Source: Methanobacterium sp. UBA8 (GTDB taxonomy: Archaea; Methanobacteriota; Methanobacteria; Methanobacteriales; Methanobacteriaceae). Taken from it: a stretch of 9,890 bases of DNA. This document shows positions 6,280 to 9,890 of this stretch, piece after piece. The notes beneath the pieces are model-generated. The model searched no databases, was not told the origin of the DNA, and worked only from the letters and a program-made list of their open reading frames with translations. Location: positions 1,746-11,635 of the forward strand of contig DADN01000115.1 of the NCBI GenBank assembly GCA_002509665.1. Reading direction: 5' to 3'. A program made the translations under genes and the position numbers. The first letter of the stretch is position 1; each line of letters begins with the position of its first letter.

Positions 6280-7684
6280 CATGCATCATTTTTGAGAGCT
6301 TTTTACTTGTAACTATTAAAATTATACCGGCTGCTGCTGACATAACAACGAAGATCATAAAAAATGACGTAAACCCATCAATTGGTATGCCTAACAATGT
6401 TGTTATGGTCCTTGTTGAGGATGGATATAGACTACCCATGTAACCTGCCATCACTCCACCAATTGAACTTGCCAAAAACCAGGTGGCCATAAGAAGACAG
6501 GTAAATTTAAGTGGAGCTAATTTAGATACCATAGACAATCCGATTGGAGATAAACACAGCTCTCCCATTGTAAATACTACATAAGCCAGTACAAGCCAGA
6601 GTGGACTTATATTTTGAGTTCCAGCATCAAGTATCTGAGCTGCAGGCAGAAGAACCATAAATCCAATGGATAATATAATTAGTCCCATTGCCATTTTTAG
6701 AGGTACTGGAGGTTCATATCCTTTTCTTCTAAGCACTGGCCATAATACAGCAAATAACGGTGCTAATATTAATATCGCCAGTGGATTTATAGTTTGGAAC
6801 CAGCTTGCAGAGTAATGCATATTACCCAAAAATGGAATTACTTTATCTACATGCTGTTCAGCTAAAAGAGTAAGGGATACTCCTGACTGTTCAAATGCAA
6901 TGAAAAAGAAAATGGAAAAGAACGATAAAATAGCGATAACTGCCGTTCGATCTTTTTCTGTTTTTGTTAACTTTTCATTGGAATTTTCTTTGCAGTTTAT
7001 ATCATGGGAAGGGACAGAACCAACACTTTCGCCTTCAGGAGTTACCAGATATTTATTTTTGCTCCATATGAAGATAATTAACCCGATAATCATTCCCACA
7101 CCTGCAGCTAAAAAGCCGTACATATAATCAGCAGGGTTTCCTGTATCTCCTAATCCACCTACAATTAATGGAGAAAGGAGAGCACCGAGATTAATACCCA
7201 TATAAAAAATAGTAAATGCTGAATCTTTCCTGCTATCATTTTTAGGATATAAGAAACCAACCATTGAAGATATATTGGGTTTAAAAAATCCATTGCCTAT
7301 TACAAGTAAAGATAAACCCAGTAAAAAGAACATTCCCTGGTTATTAAAAATAAAAGATGAATATGTAACTCCTTGAGCTACTGAAGGCACATAAAGATAA
7401 CTGCTTACTGCAAGGGCAAATTGGCCCAGTGCCATAAGTATACCTCCTGTGATTATAGATTTACGATTTCCCCAGTATCTATCAGCTATATATCCGCCAA
7501 TAAGAGGTGTTAAATACACTAATCCTGTGTAATATCCGTAAATAGTTGATGCAAATGTGGTATTGTAAAGAAGAGCGTTGACCATGTAAAGTATAAGGAT
7601 AGATCTCATGCCGTAGTAACTGAACCGCTCCCACATTTCTGTAAAAAATAGAGAATAAAGTCCTTTTGGATGTTTGTTTAGAAT
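6269..7684 (-). CDS. POT-family proton-coupled oligopeptide transporter, apparent ATT start
   Basis: From the proposed ATT start the protein has 471 residues; from the first ATG (7636) it has 455. It is a 12-14-helix MFS protein of the PTR2/POT family, importing di- and tripeptides with protons. Visible family motifs are the TM1 motif ExxERFxYYG (E16, E19, R20, F21, Y23, Y24, G25), GGYIADRYWG (PTR2 signature 1), FTIFYMGINLGALLSP (signature 2), FEQSGVSLTLLAEQ, SWFQTINPLAI and GELCLSPIGLSMVSKL. A charged loop lies between the two halves. The ATG at 7636 would delete the first motif Glu. The 16 codons upstream read ..KHPKGLYSLFFTE, the normal POT N terminus, and contain no ATG, GTG or TTG. An in-frame TAA lies at 7690-7688. 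ATT at 7684 is 7 nt after AAGGAGG. The upstream permease stops 12 nt earlier, so the two genes form an operon. Confidence 0.9.
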   Translation of the reverse strand: MLNKHPKGLYSLFFTEMWERFSYYGMRSILILYMVNALLYNTTFASTIYGYYTGLVYLTPLIGGYIADRYWGNRKSIITGGILMALGQFALAVSSYLYVPSVAQGVTYSSFIFNNQGMFFLLGLSLLVIGNGFFKPNISSMVGFLYPKNDSRKDSAFTIFYMGINLGALLSPLIVGGLGDTGNPADYMYGFLAAGVGMIIGLIIFIWSKNKYLVTPEGESVGSVPSHDINCKENSNEKLTKTEKDRTAVIAILSFFSIFFFIAFEQSGVSLTLLAEQHVDKVIPFLGNMHYSASWFQTINPLAILILAPLFAVLWPVLRRKGYEPPVPLKMAMGLIILSIGFMVLLPAAQILDAGTQNISPLWLVLAYVVFTMGELCLSPIGLSMVSKLAPLKFTCLLMATWFLASSIGGVMAGYMGSLYPSSTRTITTLLGIPIDGFTSFFMIFVVMSAAAGIILIVTSKKLSKMMHGIQ

Positions 7685-7698
7685 AGTTTAGCCTCCTT
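7682..7698 (-). promoter_or_regulatory. Perfect Shine-Dalgarno AAGGAGG and ATT initiation codon of the peptide transporter
   Basis: AAGGAGG occupies 7698-7692 on the minus strand and overlaps the TAA stop (7699-7697) of the preceding permease. Seven nucleotides later comes ATT (7684-7682), in frame with the transporter. This is the strongest ribosome-binding site I see in the window. It decides the start and suggests translational coupling. Confidence 0.6.
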
Positions 7699-9148
7699 AT
7701 TTGCTGTTGTAAAATCTGTAACCTTTAATCTCGCAGTAAAGTTCATCTTCGGTTTCAACGGATTTTTTATCCCTTAATTTGCTTTTGTGAAATCCATAAG
7801 CAAAATATACGGCTAAACCAATAATTAGACTCACTGCAAATCTTTCAAGTGTTGTGACTGAAAGTTGGAAAATAAGAAACACACAGAAGATTATGGAGAG
7901 AATTGGAATTAAGGGAACTAGGGGGCATTTGAATTTTCTCTCAATATCTGGCTGCTGTTTTCTAAGAATGATTATGGATAAAGCAAGGAAAATAAACGCT
8001 GAAAGCGTTCCAATATTAACTAGCTCGATTATAATGCTTAATGGTAAAAATGCAGCGATAATCGAAGCTACCGCACCTACAATTAGGGTGCTCAATATTG
8101 GCGAGCGGAAATCAGGGTGAATCTTTGAAAAAACACCCGGTAAAAGCCCATCTCTCGACATAGAATAAAATATCCTTGTTTGTCCAAATAGGCTGGTGAG
8201 CAGTACTGATGTAAGTCCAAATAATGCTCCAAATGATACTATTGAAGCAGTCCAGTTGGCCCCTACTTTTTCAAGGGCGAATGTAACTGGTGCGGCATTG
8301 TTTAATAAGTTGTAAGGAACCATGCCGTTTAAAACTGCCGCAACCGCAATGTAAAGAATTGAACTGATGATTAAAGAGCCTATAATTCCAATAGGCAGTG
8401 TCCTTTGTGGATTTTTTGTTTCTTCTGCAGCAGTGGAAACGGCATCAAAACCGATATATGCAAAAAAGACCATTGCTGCCCCTTGAAGTACTCCAGTCCA
8501 TCCATAAGGCATGAAAGGTTGATAATTTGCAGGATTTATAAAATTAGCACCAACTATAATGAACATTAATATGATGGAAACATTGATTAAAACAATTACT
8601 GCATTAAAACGAGCGCTTTCTTTGGCCCCTAAAACCAGTATTCCAGTTAAAAGTGCAATAATTAAAAATGCAGGTAAATTAATTAACCCAATACCTGGTG
8701 GGTTGGTAATTATTTGTGGTAGAATGAATCCTGTTGATTTCAACAGGCCTACAATGTATGAAGACCAACCTACGGCAACAGCAGAAGCAGATATAAGATA
8801 TTCAAATATTAAGACCCAGCCGATCATCCATGCCCATACTTCGCCCATTGCAACGTAAGTATATGTATAAACGCTTCCTGAAATAGGAATCATAGAAGCA
8901 AATTCAGCATAGCATAAAGCAGTGAAAATACATGCAACTGCTGAAATAACAAATGATAATACTAGTGCAGGCCCCGAATAGTTAGATGAAGCTATACCTG
9001 TAACTATAAAGATCCCTGCACCTATTATACAACCTAATCCCATAATAATTAAGCTTAATGGACCTATAGCTCTTTTCAATGATTTACTTGATTTATCCAC
9101 AGTTAATAAGTCGTTTATTGATTTCTTACGGAAAATATTTCTGTTCAT
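7697..9148 (-). CDS. APC-superfamily amino acid permease (CAT/YfnA-like), complete
   Basis: This 483-residue protein is a 12-helix amino acid/cation symporter of the APC superfamily, closest in character to the cationic amino acid transporter (CAT, YfnA-like) group. TM1 carries the glycine-rich substrate-contact motif GLGCIIGAGIFIVTG. TM3 begins AEFASMIPISGSVYTYTYVAMGE, typical of this group. The TM6 region reads VFFAYIGFDAVSTAAEETKNPQRTLPIGI, and the loop after TM8 reads FSKIHPDFRSP. The N terminus is a cytosolic, basic 30-residue stretch and the C terminus a charged tail. The substrate (basic, branched or other amino acids) cannot be decided. The ATG has only a weak upstream site (ATGGTAA), so translation may depend on coupling to the upstream permease, which ends 18 nt earlier. 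It is clearly paralogous to that gene, including a 23-nt identical DNA block. Confidence 0.93.
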   Translation of the reverse strand: MNRNIFRKKSINDLLTVDKSSKSLKRAIGPLSLIIMGLGCIIGAGIFIVTGIASSNYSGPALVLSFVISAVACIFTALCYAEFASMIPISGSVYTYTYVAMGEVWAWMIGWVLIFEYLISASAVAVGWSSYIVGLLKSTGFILPQIITNPPGIGLINLPAFLIIALLTGILVLGAKESARFNAVIVLINVSIILMFIIVGANFINPANYQPFMPYGWTGVLQGAAMVFFAYIGFDAVSTAAEETKNPQRTLPIGIIGSLIISSILYIAVAAVLNGMVPYNLLNNAAPVTFALEKVGANWTASIVSFGALFGLTSVLLTSLFGQTRIFYSMSRDGLLPGVFSKIHPDFRSPILSTLIVGAVASIIAAFLPLSIIIELVNIGTLSAFIFLALSIIILRKQQPDIERKFKCPLVPLIPILSIIFCVFLIFQLSVTTLERFAVSLIIGLAVYFAYGFHKSKLRDKKSVETEDELYCEIKGYRFYNSK

Positions 9149-9166
9149 AGTTTTACCATATTCGTT

Positions 9167-9890
9167 TTATTTTGCTGAAATTTCGTCCACGGCTGAATAA
9201 CTTTCCTGTTCTATTAAATCAGTGTTCTTATTGGCGGCGTATTTTTTGTATCTTCTGTATGTGAAGTAGAGTGTTAGACCTGCCAGTAACCATATTCCAA
9301 ATATTTCTATTGTAAGAAGTTTTAGCTGTGTTATTAAGCCTAAACAAGCTATAATGGATAGAATTGGAACTACTGGAACTAGGGGGCATTTGAATTTCCT
9401 CTCGATATCTGGCCTCTGTTTTCGAAGTATTATCACAGATAATGCAAGGAATATAAATGCAGTGAGTGCTGAAATATTTACCAGCTCAAAAATCCCTTCT
9501 AGAGGTAAGAAAGCAGATATCAGCGCTGATACTATGCCGACAATTATAATGCTTGTTATTGGTGATTTAAATTTATGATGCACTTGGGTGAATGTTTTAG
9601 GAAGTAATTCGTCCCTTGACATTGCAAAAAGAAGCCTAGGTACAACAAACATGCTTACTAAAATTACTGTTGTAAGTCCTGCAATTGCTCCAACTGTAAC
9701 TATTGCTGTTGCCCAGTTTATCCCAACACTTTGAAGTGCAAGCTGAACTGGTGCTGCGCTTCCTTCAAATATCGTGTAAGGAACCATTCCAGTCATTATA
9801 GCAGTTACAATGATATACAATAATGAGCAAACTGCAAGTGACCCTATAATTCCTATTGGAAGCGCTTTTTGTGGATTTTTTGTTTCTTCT
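9167..9890 (-). CDS. APC-superfamily amino acid permease, C-terminal half (5' end outside window)
   Basis: The frame stays open from the TAA at 9169-9167 to the right edge, giving 240 residues. It starts inside the EETKNPQKALPIGI loop after TM6, so roughly the first half of a protein near 480 residues is missing. The ATG at 9820 is internal. It aligns along its whole visible length with the permease at 7697-9148: FAMSRDELLPKTF against YSMSRDGLLPGVF, and the shared core AFIFLALSxIILRKQ then PDIERKFKCPLVP. The two probably arose by tandem duplication and may differ in substrate. It is the first visible gene of the minus-strand transporter operon. The tail, ending in DEISAK, is hydrophilic and differs from that of its paralogue. 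Substrate unknown. Confidence 0.92.
   Translation of the reverse strand, partial: EETKNPQKALPIGIIGSLAVCSLLYIIVTAIMTGMVPYTIFEGSAAPVQLALQSVGINWATAIVTVGAIAGLTTVILVSMFVVPRLLFAMSRDELLPKTFTQVHHKFKSPITSIIIVGIVSALISAFLPLEGIFELVNISALTAFIFLALSVIILRKQRPDIERKFKCPLVPVVPILSIIACLGLITQLKLLTIEIFGIWLLAGLTLYFTYRRYKKYAANKNTDLIEQESYSAVDEISAK

Noticed and set aside
8559..8858. 99-codon plus-strand frame, and a similar one at 6900-7127
   Set aside because: Both are antisense to transporter coding sequence and show no independent coding signs.
9146..9160. Minus-strand mini-frame ATG GTA AAA CTA TGA overlapping the permease start
   Set aside because: Four codons with no leader-peptide features; the ATGA overlap is probably chance, although coupling cannot be excluded.
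7854..9578. Similar plus-strand frames at 7854-8120 and 9354-9578 (shared RGHLNFLSISG)
   Set aside because: The similarity is explained by the sense-strand paralogy of the two permeases; both are antisense to the same conserved segment.
1..9890. tRNA, rRNA, CRISPR arrays, insertion sequences, attachment sites
   Set aside because: I saw no spaced direct-repeat array, transposase motif, terminal inverted repeats around a gene, or tRNA-like cloverleaf on reading through.

Overview
The window looks like a chromosomal stretch of a low-GC methanogenic archaeon, most likely a Methanobacterium-type member of the Methanobacteriales. The support is: AT-rich DNA; Shine-Dalgarno sites of the AGGTG/GGAGG type; archaeal TATA-like boxes; T-rich terminators; and a two-component cluster whose response regulators carry methanogen-style output domains instead of bacterial DNA-binding domains. 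The genus is an inference from protein character, not from a search.

Left part (1-1118, plus strand): the end of a polysaccharide/oligosaccharide flippase that runs off the left edge. A small unrecognised ORF abuts it. That ORF has three in-frame ATGs, each preceded by GAAGGT, and an 11-bp inverted repeat encloses the last two.

Middle part (1173-5870, plus strand): a signalling cluster. It has (1) a membrane histidine kinase (CHASE4-type ectodomain, HAMP, two PAS, HisKA_2-type HHRVKNN motif, HATPase); (2) a response regulator with a six-cysteine output domain; (3) a 59-aa ribbon-helix-helix-like regulator preceded by TATA-like boxes and an 18-bp perfect palindrome; (4) a 111-aa free-standing protein; and (5) a second response regulator. 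The C-terminal domain of (5) is clearly a paralogue of (4), and its receiver domain is about 70% identical to that of (2). My reading is that the kinase feeds one or both receivers. Neither regulator has a recognisable DNA-binding domain, so output probably goes through protein-protein contacts, and the RHH protein is the only visible DNA-binding candidate.

Centre gap (5871-6268): a T-rich terminator for the plus-strand cluster, a 49-aa single-span membrane protein on the minus strand with a GTG start and a well-placed AGGTG, an inverted repeat upstream of it, and a hairpin at the end of the peptide transporter gene.

Right part (6269-9890, minus strand): a tightly spaced transporter operon, read right to left: an APC-family amino acid permease (its 5' half lies outside the window), a second APC permease paralogous to it, and a POT-family proton-coupled peptide transporter. 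The peptide transporter appears to start at an ATT codon. The only ATG near its start cuts off the first Glu of the family's ExxERFxYYG motif, whereas the in-frame upstream sequence restores the normal N terminus and begins 7 nt after a perfect AAGGAGG.
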